Source: Cercophora sp. LCS_1
Taxonomy: Eukaryota; Ascomycota; Sordariomycetes; Sordariales; Lasiosphaeriaceae
Direction of reading: 5' to 3'
DNA: 64,000 bases
Assembly (NCBI GenBank): GCA_036250225.1
Contig: JAPZLL010000005.1
Coordinates: forward strand, 806,001 to 870,000
In this document: positions 46,456 through 57,210 of the stretch, piece after piece
Layout: every line of letters starts with the position of its first letter
Position numbering within the stretch: position 1 is the first letter of the stretch
Program-made: the position numbers and the translations under genes
The notes under the pieces: model-generated
Database searches by the model: none
The model's input: only the letters and a program-made list of their open reading frames with translations
What the model was told of the DNA's origin: nothing

Positions 46456-47906
46456 CTAGAAACGGTTGTACCGACAGCGCCGACAAGCCATAAGCCTACA
46501 TTGGCGACACTCGTAGATGTAGTTTGGCAGAGTGTGGTAGCACTCCTCGCACTGATGGCGACCAGAGCGGCTTGCCCAAGACCTGTGCTGACACTCGTGG
46601 TTGGCGACCAGGTTCTGCCTCTCTCGCTCAACGAGATTGTCACGCCTGCGACCGACCTGGGGCGCCGCTGCGTTGCGATCCACGATGGCGTTGGCGCGAT
46701 CAAGGAGCCGTGCTTCTTCCCACTGGGGACACCGACACGTCTTCCAGCGTTCTCCGCATACATAGCAGAATTGGGCGTTACAACGACAGGCTAAAGGGAC
46801 ACAGGTTAGCTACTTTCGTTCATACCACATGGTATGATCTTCTGTCAGCATGGATGAGAGTAGACTAACTGATGTGGTTGCACCCCGTATTCAACTCGAC
46901 ATATCGGGCGCACGAATAACATCGCTGCCATCCCTCCGCTTGGGCAAGACGGAGCAGCTCGCGTGTAGCTGGATCGTCGGGACAGTCGGCATTCGCATGG
47001 GCGGCCTTTTTGCACAAAGCGCAAGTGGTGGTGCGGCACCGCACGCACCTTGCCACGCCATCCCTGATGGCCTGCGGCGGGATGAAGGTTGCGCAGTCGG
47101 GCCTGTGGCAATACGTGCGATTCGGCGTCTCGAATTCGATCTTTTTGGCATGGAACTGTCCAGCAAGTTTCAAAGATAGCAACGGTCGACAGACCTCGAT
47201 CGGAATGGGTATTCTGCAGCATTTTGGTGGGAACAGGGCTAGCGACGAGTGTCAGTGGGTTCTTATTTCATCGGCCATCGTACTTACTCTCATCCGTCAT
47301 GGAAGCCTGGAAAAGCGACAGAAGGCACTCGCGACAATATCTGTGTTGACATCCAGGAGAGGTGATAATGTCGAAGGAATAATATTCGTCGCCACATGCG
47401 ACGCAGTCCTTCTTCTTTTGACTGTCGCCTGGAACTCCGCCCCGTCTGCTGGCAGCCCATGTTGAGGACTCGGCATGCCCCATTGAACTCGCATCGTCAG
47501 CAGGGTTGATACCAAGCCCTGCCATTTTCGCCAGCATTTGCGCATCTTCAGTTGGCATGGCTTGCCGCTGGTCGGTAGGAGGATGTGGGTTCCTGGTCCC
47601 TGACAGGCGGAAGGCCATGTCTCTATCACGAGCGGCGCGCTCTTCTTCGGTCTCCAAGGCTCGAATTGCACTGGCGTCGAGCTCCACAGCACGCGCAATG
47701 CTCTGGCTCATGGCTCGATCGGCAAGGAGCTGAGCGTGGCCCGAGAGGTCCTGCTGATACGACTCGATAGCGACGCAGATGTCGGGCACCTCTCCATGGC
47801 GACCTTTTCCTTTATGGGTGATCGTTTTTGCGAGATCCCGGAGATCGTCAAGGTGCAATTGGATCACCAGGCTCAAGGTCAGTGGGTCGAGGTCGTTGAA
47901 ATCCAT
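46456..47906 (-). CDS. RBR (RING-IBR-RING) E3 ubiquitin ligase, 440 aa
   Basis: Exons 47906-47288, 47238-46870 and 46790-46456, with introns of 49 and 79 nt (both phase 1). An N-terminal helical region (about 1-165) precedes RING1 (CVACGDEYYS...CQHRYCRECL...PPKCC), an IBR domain (TYCHRPDCATFI...VRCRTTTCALCKKAAH...C) and RING2 (CYSCARYVELNTGCNHITCRCNAQFCYVCG). The cysteine of GCNH in RING2 is in the position that accepts ubiquitin from the E2 in RBR ligases. The C-terminus adds a Cys-rich tail (CEECYHTLPNYIYECRQC, ACRRCR). This is one of an expanded fungal family with MDFNDLDPLT-type N-termini. Substrates unknown. A decayed C-terminal copy lies at 45895-46036. Confidence 0.88.
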
Positions 47907-48777
47907 GGTCTTGTTTGTGGCGTTGGTACCTATGCAGTCCGTCTGGACGTCGAAGACTTGAGATGGGGGTGAGATGAAGTGATGACGTTGTAAAGCCTGT
48001 CTTCACGCGAAATAGTGAATTTGGGTAGAGAAAGATTGCGATGGTGGCAAAGAGGTTTCAAAAGGAAGAAGAAAAAAAAAATGAAGAGGAGCTGAGTTGG
48101 ATGGAAGAAGTCTCGAGGCCGTCTGATTCGCCCGGTCATTTGTGGGGAATCGAGCAAACAGCAGCGCCGCCGCATGTCGCTATCCAGGCCCTGGCGAATC
48201 ATGACGGGACAACGCGTCTGTAGGCCTCATTGCAGCCTTGAAGTTTCGGGGTCTTTGGGTCTCAATCGTCCACGGAGCGGCGGGGGATGCGGAAGACGAC
48301 AGCAGTGCATAAAAATATTGAGCCGAAGGGTTCAAGAGCAAAAATTGCAAAGCGATGAACAGCGAACGCCTTGCCAAAACATGGATGTAGAAAAAAGTAA
48401 GATGGATAGATAATCCATATGCCTCCTGAGTATTTTCAAATGCCAAACGGAATTAGTTGTAATGTGTGCGTGCGTAAAGAAAAGGGTCCTGAGGTGAGAG
48501 GTTTTGTCCAAAGCCCCTCCCAATGGCACCCCATTGGCATATTTGCACTTTCTCGGTGAAAGTGCCATCGAAGTCAAAACAATGTGTCAGTATTTCATAT
48601 GTCACAAATATCAACAATGCGAAGCGACAAACAACGCCCACCCAGCCTCTATGCACCCTCCGTTGATGCACAATGCAACCTCCCTTTTCCCCATCCCTTT
48701 CGCCGTTGTTGAACCCGGAAGGAATCCGCTGTTGAAACGCCATTCCTATGCCACTCTACCGCATCTGCACCACCTTT
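47907..48777. other. Intergenic, no gene seen
   Basis: 870 bases holding the RBR promoter and the MetE-like gene's 3' UTR. Short frames only. Confidence 0.5.
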
Positions 48778-49938
48778 CTAAACAGACAAGTCCTCGCCCC
48801 AAACCTGCTTGGCAATCTCAACCTCCAAGCGGACCTTGGCCCACTGCTCCTCCTCAGTCAAATCGTTGCCCTCCTGCGTCGAGCTGAAGCCACACTGGTG
48901 CGACAAGCACAGCTGATCCAGACCCCTGGGGCAAAACGTGGCCGCTTCATTCAACCTCCGAATCATAGCCTCCTTGTCATCCAACGCAGCCTTCTTGCTC
49001 GACATGACGCCCAACACAACCGTCTTGTTCTCGGGCAGGAACCTCAACGGCGCAAAGTCGCCCGAGCGCTCATCGTCGTACTCAAGGAAGTAGACATCGA
49101 CATCCAGCTCCTTGAAAAGCACCTCAGCAACGGGCTCGTACCCTCCCTCCGCGAACCACTGCGACCGGAAATTGCCCCTGCACAAGTGAATGCCGACAAC
49201 CATGTCGCTCGGCCGCTTGCTGATCGCCTTGTTGATAAGCGCGGCATACTGCTTTGTCAACTTTTGCGGATCCTCACCATGTCGCTTGGCCGCCTCGCTA
49301 CGCATGCCCTCGTCGCAGAGATACGCAAGATTCGTATCGTCAAGCTGCACGAACCGACACCCGGCCTCGTACAAGTCCTGAATCTCCTTCTGATACACCG
49401 TCACCAGATCCTCAAAAAACGCATCCAGCTCCGGGTACGCCTCGGCCGAGATGGCCTCCCGCCCACCACGGAAATGCACCATGGTCGGACTGGGGATGCA
49501 CACCTTTGTCGTAATCTTCTTTTTGTTGCTGTCCTGTCCCGCCACAACCTTGGCAACCTCGCTCTCGACAAACTTGTAATCATCCACCTGGATCGGCTTG
49601 GGATGGCCCAGCTTGCCCACAACCACGATCTTGGGCGGCGTCTGGCCGTGGGACGTCACGTTGGTGGACGCCAGGGCGCCGTGGCGCTCGACGCCCTCGA
49701 CGTGTTGGAGAAAGTCAATGTGGAACCAGGCGCGGCGGAACTCGCCGTCCGTGACGGATTGGATGCCGTTTTGTATTTGTTTTGCCACGACGTCGGCAAT
49801 GTGGGCGTCTTCAAGCTTGCGCAGCTCCGGGAGGGAAATGGAGTTTGTGTCGAGCTTTTCGCGCTCCGAGAGGAGGGGCTTGGGCCGGAGGAAGGAGCCG
49901 ACGTGGTCGGCGCGGTAGACGCCTGCTGGGAGGGGCAT
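48778..49938 (-). CDS. MetE-like (cobalamin-independent methionine synthase C-terminal domain) methyltransferase, 386 aa
   Basis: A single exon. It corresponds to the catalytic C-terminal barrel of MetE without the N-terminal half, as in bacterial YxjG/YxjH proteins. It opens with YRADHVGSFLRP, has VTDGEFRR, and keeps the zinc ligands: His and Cys in GIHLCRGN, the Glu/Tyr segment YFLEYDDERSG, and the Cys of SHQCGFSS. From the family it should transfer a methyl group to a thiol (homocysteine or a related acceptor), but family members without the N-terminal domain have uncertain donors. It is cytosolic. Such stand-alone proteins are common in ascomycetes as well as bacteria. A CT-rich tract on the sense strand lies 55-79 nt upstream. 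Confidence 0.88.
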   Translation of the reverse strand: MPLPAGVYRADHVGSFLRPKPLLSEREKLDTNSISLPELRKLEDAHIADVVAKQIQNGIQSVTDGEFRRAWFHIDFLQHVEGVERHGALASTNVTSHGQTPPKIVVVGKLGHPKPIQVDDYKFVESEVAKVVAGQDSNKKKITTKVCIPSPTMVHFRGGREAISAEAYPELDAFFEDLVTVYQKEIQDLYEAGCRFVQLDDTNLAYLCDEGMRSEAAKRHGEDPQKLTKQYAALINKAISKRPSDMVVGIHLCRGNFRSQWFAEGGYEPVAEVLFKELDVDVYFLEYDDERSGDFAPLRFLPENKTVVLGVMSSKKAALDDKEAMIRRLNEAATFCPRGLDQLCLSHQCGFSSTQEGNDLTEEEQWAKVRLEVEIAKQVWGEDLSV

Positions 49939-49992
49939 TTTTGCTTGCTTTTTCCCCTAGGGAACGTGGCTAGAGGAGGTTTTGGAGGGAAG

Positions 49993-50017
49993 GAGAGAGA
50001 GAGAGAGAGAGAGAGAG
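49993..50017 (-). promoter_or_regulatory. (CT)n tract upstream of the MetE-like gene
   Basis: A 25-base GA/CT dinucleotide run, CT on the coding strand, 55-79 nt before the ATG. Pyrimidine tracts of this kind often mark the transcription start area of fungal genes. Confidence 0.5.
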
Positions 50018-51189
50018 CAACGGAGGAGGAAGTGAGGGGTTTGGATTTCGTGATCTCCCTGTTGGAGAAATCGTTGATGTACCCTTCCCTTATAACCTTT
50101 GCCGGAGTCGGTCGCTTGGAGCTTTCGGGGTTCCACATCAATTGGGTTGATGTGACTGGAGCGGCACGGCGGCAGATGGGAGCCCCGCTGCAGTCCGGGG
50201 AAAAGATGTCCCTCGGTACCTACCCGGTCTTGGCAGGGGCGGGTTGGCTCTCCCTGATGTGGACGGGTCGTGATTTGAGTGCGATGCACCCCCAAATTTG
50301 GGTAGCTGTCGGGTCAAGGGATATTTTTGGGGTGGAAATAATACCTGTGTATGGTCGAGTGCTGAGAGTTCTGACGTGCTCAGGGGAAGGCTCGCGTTCC
50401 GTGTTGTCATAGTAACACGGGTCCAATCGCTCTACGTTATAATGAGGTTTGATGGTGTGATTAACCAATAATACTGTATATACAATTGTTGTATCTATGA
50501 TTTTATGTCTCGAGAGAAGACTGAACACGAGTGCGTTCTTGACCACTACACTAAACCCACAAGTTTCAATGTGTAACTGTTCTTGGACAGAGGTTCTCAA
50601 GGCAGAATCAAATACAAAAAGACACGTCGACAGGTATGGGACCGGGATTAAACTGGCCTCCTACAGATGTGGGTGCCGTCGCTAACGCATACGGTTGTGG
50701 GTTTCGGGGCCGTTGAGCTATTAATATGGTCCTCTGCATTGGCAAACGGTAAACCTCTTCATATAGACCAAGTAGCGTGTGGTCTGAAACTGGGACGAGA
50801 TGAGTACCTGGATGGCTTCATCCTGTCTCGTTCGAGCCTTACTTGTGGTATGGCAGGTTATCGAGTGGACAAGTTGTATCTATCTTTCGGATCGCTGACG
50901 TGCTGCTGTTCTTCCCGTTTCTCTTCCACCCCTCTCAGTGGGCCTTGCGTCCAGTCATATTTGTATTCCAAGTTCGGGATTGAACACTGGTTGTCACATG
51001 TCGGGCACAAGACCTTATGGTAGGGGGTACACGCAATGCGCCTTCAGATGTACAGGAAAGTTGAGATTATGTGCTAGCTACACTCGCCTGAGGAGAAATG
51101 GATACAAAAATGGCAGAGTTGGCGAATTAGGCTGCGGTTGTCGTCACAGTGCCATTTGTGCCACTTGCTCAATGAAACCGCTTCAGGTT
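50018..51189. other. Intergenic, AT-rich in part, no gene seen
   Basis: About 1.2 kb. 50400-50700 is AT-rich. It has, on the minus strand, an A-box-like TAGTGTAGTGG and a B-box-like AGTTTAATCCC, but in the wrong order to form one tRNA, so at best these are decayed Pol III fragments. Confidence 0.4.
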
Positions 51190-53035
51190 TCAATTCCTCG
51201 TAGAAATGAGAACCGCCAACGCGCCTAGTAAGCCATTCACGCTCCCTTCTAGCGCTCGCCTGTACCTGAACCATAGGGCGAAGCCTCCAGCTAACAGTGG
51301 AAGCCCGACTCCGCCCACCAACGCTTTCACCAATACCTTCCCCTGGTGCTCGCTCTTCGCCACCACCTCCGAGTACCTCTCGTTTCCGAACGAGACTCGT
51401 GAGTACTTGGTCTGCCACCCCAGCCGCGGTACATAAACAGAGAGCCATTCCTCTAAAGCCTTTCTGAACCGGTACACGGGTGACAACACTGACGCTCGCA
51501 TCTCAATGTAGTTTTGAAGTGCCAAATCATTGATCGCATGCGCGTCTGGGGTTCGCACGGCGGTATACTCGGCCAGCGCGAGCTCTCGGTGAGTGGCCTT
51601 GACGCCGTGTCCGCCTCCACCCTCTGCCGCATCAAGAGCGGCGCGGGCATGCTTGTCCAAAATGTCAAAGAGGATGCGGACGTCTTCCAGTCCTGCGTTC
51701 ATGCCCTGGCCGTAAAAGGGAACCATGGCGTGAGCAGCATCACCCACGATGACCACAGACGACGAGAAGTGATGGGGCTTGCATTTGATGCTGATGAGAG
51801 GAAGGTGGGGATTTGTGTTGAAGGAGGCGATGAGGTCTTTTGGAGGGATCAAGGAGGTGACACCCGGGAAATGCCGGTCAAAGTATATCGGGATCTGTGA
51901 TGGCGAGGCTTCCAGGGTCTCGTAAAACGTAGCGGGGGCAAAAAGTGTGCAGGTGAAGGTGCCATCCTGTCACTGTCAGCAATACAGCACGGGGATAGTC
52001 AGACAGAGAAAGGTACCTCGCTGGGAATGGCGATGAACATAAAGTCACGGCCAGGCCAAATGTGGAGGTGGTTCGGGGATATCTGGAACTTGGACATAGG
52101 ATCTGCCTCAGGAGTAATCTTCTTCGGTTCAATCTGGAACTCGCACCAGAGCGTGTCGATATATTCCTGTTGGTAGTTCATGCGTGTGTACTTCATCATG
52201 TGGTATCTGACGGCCGAGTGGGCGCCATCAGCGCCAATCATGAGGTCGAAGTCGACCTCAATCTCACGCGCGTTCTGCTTTGAGGCATCCTTGTCAAGCA
52301 CCTCAAACCATGCCCGGTTTCTCCGAAAGTCAGCGCCGACAAGCTTGTGGTTGAAGAAAAAGGTGACGTTGGGCATTTCCTCGAGGATATCCAAGAGCCG
52401 TTTGTTCAGTCCGCCACGGTCGATGGCAAGGATTGACTGTGCCGTCAGTTCAAGTTCCAACGGGGGTGAGGGTATGTCTCACCCTCCCGTGGATGTCGTA
52501 ATCCTGAGCCTCCTCATAGTGCTCGCCATTTGGCCTCCTGCCGTGGATCATGCGGCCCCTCATGGGAATGGTGGCAGCCATGACATGTTCAATCAGTTTC
52601 GGCTGCCCGGAATGGCGCATAGCGTTGATGCCTCGTTCCGAGAGGGCCAAGTTAATGGATCTCGTGAAGTTCAACGGCGTTGTCGAGGGGTCCCGAAGGT
52701 CTGGTTGTGGTCAGCAAAGGTCCCGGCGATGAGACATTTTGCCCGTTTGCGCCATTTGCGCGACGGAGGACACAGAACACTGCGACAAAGAAGGAGTGTA
52801 TCCGAAGAATCAACGGACGTCGGGCCAAGAGTAAGAATGGAATGCAGGAAAACGCCAATTGGCGCAGGGACAGGGCGTGCAAGCCACTGGCACGCCAGGC
52901 CCGGCCAACGGGAAACGACTGACCACTTCGAAGCTCGTAAATCTCGACATCATGGCCCCTGTTTGCAGCATACAGGGCCGCGAGGGAGCCCACCGGGCCG
53001 GCGCCGACGATAATAACCTTCTCTCTATCCTCCAT
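51190..53035 (-). CDS. bna4: Kynurenine 3-monooxygenase, 508 aa
   Basis: Converts L-kynurenine to 3-hydroxykynurenine with NADPH and O2 in the kynurenine route to NAD+. Exons 53035-52924, 52700-52483, 52436-52017 and 51966-51190, with introns of 223, 46 and 50 nt. The N-terminal FAD fold VIIVGAGPVGSLAALYAANRGHDVEIYE is followed by the family-specific SINLALSERGINAM, RRPNGEHY, ILAIDRGGLNKRLLD, the DLMIGADGAHS motif and VVIVGDAAHAMVPFYGQGMNAGLEDV. A C-terminal hydrophobic helix (about 470-490, VGLPLLAGGFALWF) matches the anchor that holds the enzyme in the outer mitochondrial membrane. Divergent from methionine aminopeptidase 1, with 394 bases between starts. Confidence 0.93.
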
Positions 53036-53429
53036 GACGATTCAGGTGTTTTTATCCAAAGACGGAGCCAGGCGGAAGAGTGAGGAATGTCGCAGGTGAA
53101 AACGGCCTGATGGTCGAATCGCGGCCGGCTATCGTCGGACCGCAGGCCGATTGACATCAACGCAGCGGGAAGGGTTAGGTCAGCAAAGCTTGGCACCTTG
53201 GCTGCACGCAACTGCGTCCAGACCCTGGCCCCTGCCGGGCTGCCCCGCCACGCCACTTGTGCGCCTTTTGCTCTGCAAGAGACGAAAATATTGAGTCGTC
53301 AAAGACTCCAGACTCTGCAAGCCTCGCCGCCGATACCTTTACCTGTTGCTCTTCTTCCGAGTCAGAGGAGCCCATCTCTCTCCCAACAACCCAATCGGTC
53401 GATCCCCACCCGACGACCACACCACCACG
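53036..53429. other. Divergent promoter region
   Basis: 394 bases between the divergent start codons of the kynurenine monooxygenase and methionine aminopeptidase genes. It must serve both; no clear TATA box on either strand. Confidence 0.55.
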
Positions 53430-54780
53430 ATGGCTGAAGAACCGCCAACCAAGAAAAAGTGTCTTGGGGCCGACTGCGACAATGATATCGGCAGCTTGCA
53501 ATGCCCCAAGTGCCTGAGCTTGGGTATCAAGGACAGCTTCTTTTGCTCACAGGACTGCTTTAAGAAGAACTGGGTAAGGGCACCATTGAGCTTCCCCTAG
53601 GGAGCTTCAGCTAACTGCCCAACCCCCCAGAACACACACAAGGCCATGCACAAGCAAGAAACAAGTATATTCCGTCGATTCTTTCCACCAAAAGCTGTGT
53701 CTAAACAGGATACAGAAACAAACTACTTCAACCCCTTCCCCGCGTTTCACTTTACCGGGCCGCTTCGACCGGTCTACCCCCTCTCTCCAAAGCGTGAGGT
53801 TCCGGCATCGATTCCCCGACCCGATTACTCCGAGGATGGCATCCCCAAGTACAACAGAACCATGATTAGGTCAAACAAGATCCAGCAGCTGGATGCCAAG
53901 GCCCAGGACGGCATGCGCAAGGTCTGCCGTTTGGCCAGAGAGGTGCTCGATATTGCGGCAGCGGCGCTGCGACCGGGCATCACAACGGACGACATCGACG
54001 AGATTGTGCACAAGGCTTGCATTGAGCGAAATGTCAGAGAGACCCTTTTGGTATACTTGGGTATGAATCGCTGACAAGTTGTCCAGTCCTACCCATCTCC
54101 CTTGAACTACAATCACTTCCCCAAGTCGGTCTGCACATCACTCAACGAGGTCATTTGCCACGGCATTCCCGACAAGCGCGTTCTTCTCGATGGCGATATC
54201 ATCAACCTCGATGTCACTCTCTACCACGAGGGCTACCACGGCGATCTTAACGAGACGTACTATGTTGGCGACAAGGCGAAGGCTAATCCCGACTCGGTCC
54301 GCGTCGTGGAGGCGGCGCGCGAGTGTTTGGAGGAGGCCATCAAGTTGGTGAAGCCCGGTACGCTGTTCCGGGAGTTCGGAAACGCGATCGAGGCCCACGC
54401 CAAGTCTAAGAACTGCAGCGTCATCCGTACCTACGTGGGGCACGGCATCAACAGCTTGTTCCACTGCCCTCCCAACATTCCGCACTACGCAAGGAACAAG
54501 GCCGTTGGAGAATGCAAGCCAGGCATGACTTTCACCATTGAGCCCATGATTGCACTTGGCAAATATCGTGACGTGACATGGCCCGACAACTGGACCAGCA
54601 CCACGATTGACGGCAAGCGGACGGCCCAGTTCGGTAAGTTTATTCGAATCGAGCCAGTTTTGCACCTTGCTTCTAACACATCGCGCAGAACACACACTTC
54701 TTGTCACCGAAACGGGCGTTGAGGTCCTGACGGCCAGGAAAGCGGATTCCCCAGGCGGCCCGATACCTATGCCCAGCTAG
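53430..54780 (+). CDS. map1: Methionine aminopeptidase 1, 394 aa
   Basis: Removes the initiator methionine from nascent proteins at the ribosome. Exons 53430-53573, 53631-54032, 54087-54633 and 54689-54780, with introns of about 55 nt. The N-terminal ribosome-binding zinc finger (CLGADC, CPKC, FFCSQDC, HKAMH) is complete. The pita-bread catalytic domain has the five metal ligands: two Asp in INLDVTLYHEGYHGDLNETY, His in YVGHGINSLFH, Glu in FTIEPMI and Glu in LLVTETGVEVL. It is cytosolic. The start is the ATG in CCACGATGGC. The length matches yeast Map1 (387 aa). The third exon junction uses a GTCAGA donor. Confidence 0.94.
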
Positions 54781-55821
54781 GCGAGCCATACCAAACCGTT
54801 AGGATGCCGGATCATCAGATTCAGAGGTTTTAGGAACGAAAGCGCGTGGTATTAACCGTGGGCTGCATCCCAGGGACATTTTGCATATCACATAGATATC
54901 AACGATGCACAGAAGTCTGTCACGGCATTCGAGGGATGCGTGCCGTCAAGGTTTGCGCCCCCCCCCCAGAGAAATCTCGGCAGGAGAATTCTGGGGCGGG
55001 TGAATGCAGGCGAGTGTTGGTATTTGATAGCATCTGAATTGGAAAATTGCAGCGATGTCACTGCTGCTGCCGGTAGAGATACCTTAGAGTGCCCAGCCGC
55101 GACAGCTCCGTGGGCCTGGTTGCAGCCGACAGCAGCCGGATCCAGCACAAGCTCCGTCTCTGCATCTAGAGAGAGCCATACCATAGCTCCCCAGATGCTT
55201 TTGAACTTTGTATGCCCTTGAACCAACCAACCACAGATATGCAAAACTTAACTTGGTACAGTACTCCGTAGTTCGAGCTTGTTGCCGTTGAGTGTTTGCG
55301 CTGTGCGCCCGTAAACCCCACACCCGATCCTCGGGGAGGCAAAAGGCGTCAAGGCCCCCATGCAAAAAGCTTGGGCCACCTTGAAAATCCAGCCGCCTGC
55401 CCTGCCTGTGCGCTTTCATCATTGCGAGGATTCGGCCTACCCCGACCACCGAATTCCAACCTCAGCACCTCTCCACACGCTCCCACCACGTGTGTCGAAC
55501 CTCACCTTCATCGCTGGCCTTTTCTCCCAGCCACACACCTGGGATCTTCATCGAGACCGTTTTCCACCGTCGCCGCTTTCACCCACCCGACATCGGCGCG
55601 CAAGCACCCACGTAGACTTCTCTGCCCCTCGCATCGCAGCGTCACCCGTCTCCTGCCTGCCGACCCGCATTTCCAAGTTGACCAACACACACGTTGTGCG
55701 CATCCTCGATATCTACCTCAGACTCGGGAAAGCGACCGTTCAGACGCGACCCTCGAATCGAACACGACTCGTATCATAGCCTTATCCCCAAGCCTAAACG
55801 TTCCACACGCAATCCGTCAAG
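54781..55821. other. Intergenic and 5' leader of cornichon gene
   Basis: About 1 kb. 55400-55820 is pyrimidine- and CA-rich and reads like a long 5' UTR or promoter. The frames in it (up to 215 codons, plus strand) run through low-complexity C-rich sequence and overlap the true gene in another frame, so they are not called. Confidence 0.5.
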
Positions 55822-56411
55822 ATGTCGGGCGAAGCGTGGTTATACCTATTCGCCGTGCTCATAAATGCCGTCAACCTCTTCCTCCAGGTCTTCTTCACCA
55901 TCATGTACAGCGATTTGGAATGGTATGCCTTCTTCCCCGCTAGACCCCGCCTTCCGGCGCATCCCAGTGGCTAACCCGTAGCGTTCGCAGTGACTACATC
56001 AACCCGATTGACCTTTGCAACCGCCTCAACACGTACATCATCCCCGAAGTCGCCGTCCACGGATTCCTGACGTTCCTGTTTCTCATCAACGGATACTGGC
56101 TCCCTCTGATTCTCAACCTGCCGCTCCTCGGCTGGAACATTAAGAAGTGGGTGCTTTCGGGTCGAAATTCCGGCAAGCTGGCTAACAGGGTGATAGGATC
56201 GTCGATAACACGCATCTCCTTGATGCGACCGAGATCTTCCGCAAGCTGAATGTGCACAAGAAGGTAGGCGCAACGTGGAGCTTATCAACAAAGATCGAGG
56301 CTGACCCAAGGACGATAGGAATCTTTTACCAAGCTCGGCTTCCATCTGATCCTCTTCTTCTTCTACCTGTACAGCATGATTGTCGCCCTTATCAAGGACG
56401 AAGCTCACTAA
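55822..56411 (+). CDS. Cornichon/Erv14 family ER export receptor, 138 aa
   Basis: A COPII cargo receptor that helps membrane proteins leave the ER. It is built from four short exons, 55822-55922, 55991-56146, 56197-56263 and 56319-56411 (introns 68, 50, 55 and an in-phase total of 139 codons), none long enough to stand out alone. The joined product has the family hallmarks: the first helix WLYLFAVLINAVNLFLQVFFTIMYSDLE, CDYINPIDLCNRLN, the helix with HGFLTFLFLINGYWLPLILNLPLLGW, the acidic/IFRKL loop (DATEIFRKLNVHKKESF), and a final helix YLYSMIVALI. Its length equals yeast Erv14 (138 aa). Confidence 0.95.
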
Positions 56412-57210
56412 GCTGCGTTCGATCCCATAATTTCTGGGGATGGAAGCCGACTTGTTGGCACCTGGGTTCCACCACCCTTTTGTTACGGGGCTACAAAACC
56501 CCTCACACGGTACATATGGCAACGGTTGGGCTACGCAGCACAAGTGGTCGGTGGGCGTCGAGGTAGACGGAAGGGAATCTTATTTTTGGCTTGTTTTTTT
56601 CGGGCGGCGCCAGTTGATTGTGACGATTCGAATGGCAAACCAATGATATGACGGAGGACTTGGTATTGATCTACAAAGCAGTGGGTTGTTTTCCCTTGTC
56701 GGTTGCATGCAACGATAGGGGAGATGATTTCTGTCGATGGGGGATGACTCTGGGTCTGGATAATACGAAGCGGCAGCTAGCTCTCCGCATGACGAGCTAC
56801 GAGCCATGGAACTATATCAATGAGACGGTTTTGACTGTGCCCAAAGGTGTATCGGATGGCGTCGGGTTAGAGGGGCGTGCTCTTCGGTTGCGATCAATTT
56901 GTATACCTTTTGCTAGTTCCAGCCATTTGATCCATCCATATTTTTCTGATCTGAACACAAGGGCATCGCTCAACACATATGCATTTGTTTTCAGGAGCTT
57001 GGACACCCCCAAAAAGCCTATTCCGTCATCGCAAGAACCCGATCGACTGCCAACCGTTGCGCGCGCCACCAGAGCACAAACTTGTCTGGCCCGTGCGCGC
57101 CGAGAACATTTGCATTCGACCCAGGCAGCGAAACGCGCGCCGCGACAACTTTGTCATTTTCCCCGAACCTACAAACCGCAACCTCAACCTCCACGACACA
57201 CGTTTTCAAA
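56412..57210. other. Intergenic, no gene seen
   Basis: About 800 bases. A 286-codon plus-strand frame (56648-57508) crosses it and then overlaps the Prp17 coding sequence in a different frame. It has no recognisable domain and is not called. Confidence 0.5.

Noticed and set aside
48748..50412. 554-codon open frame on the plus strand
   Set aside because: It lies antisense to the MetE-like gene, whose protein is a clear family match; the frame is a shadow of its codon pattern.
50530..50690. A-box-like and B-box-like sequences on the minus strand
   Set aside because: They occur in the order B then A, and no cloverleaf can be drawn across them.
55296..55943. 215-codon plus-strand frame before and across the cornichon start
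   Set aside because: C-rich leader sequence in another frame; the cornichon product from spliced exons is unambiguous.
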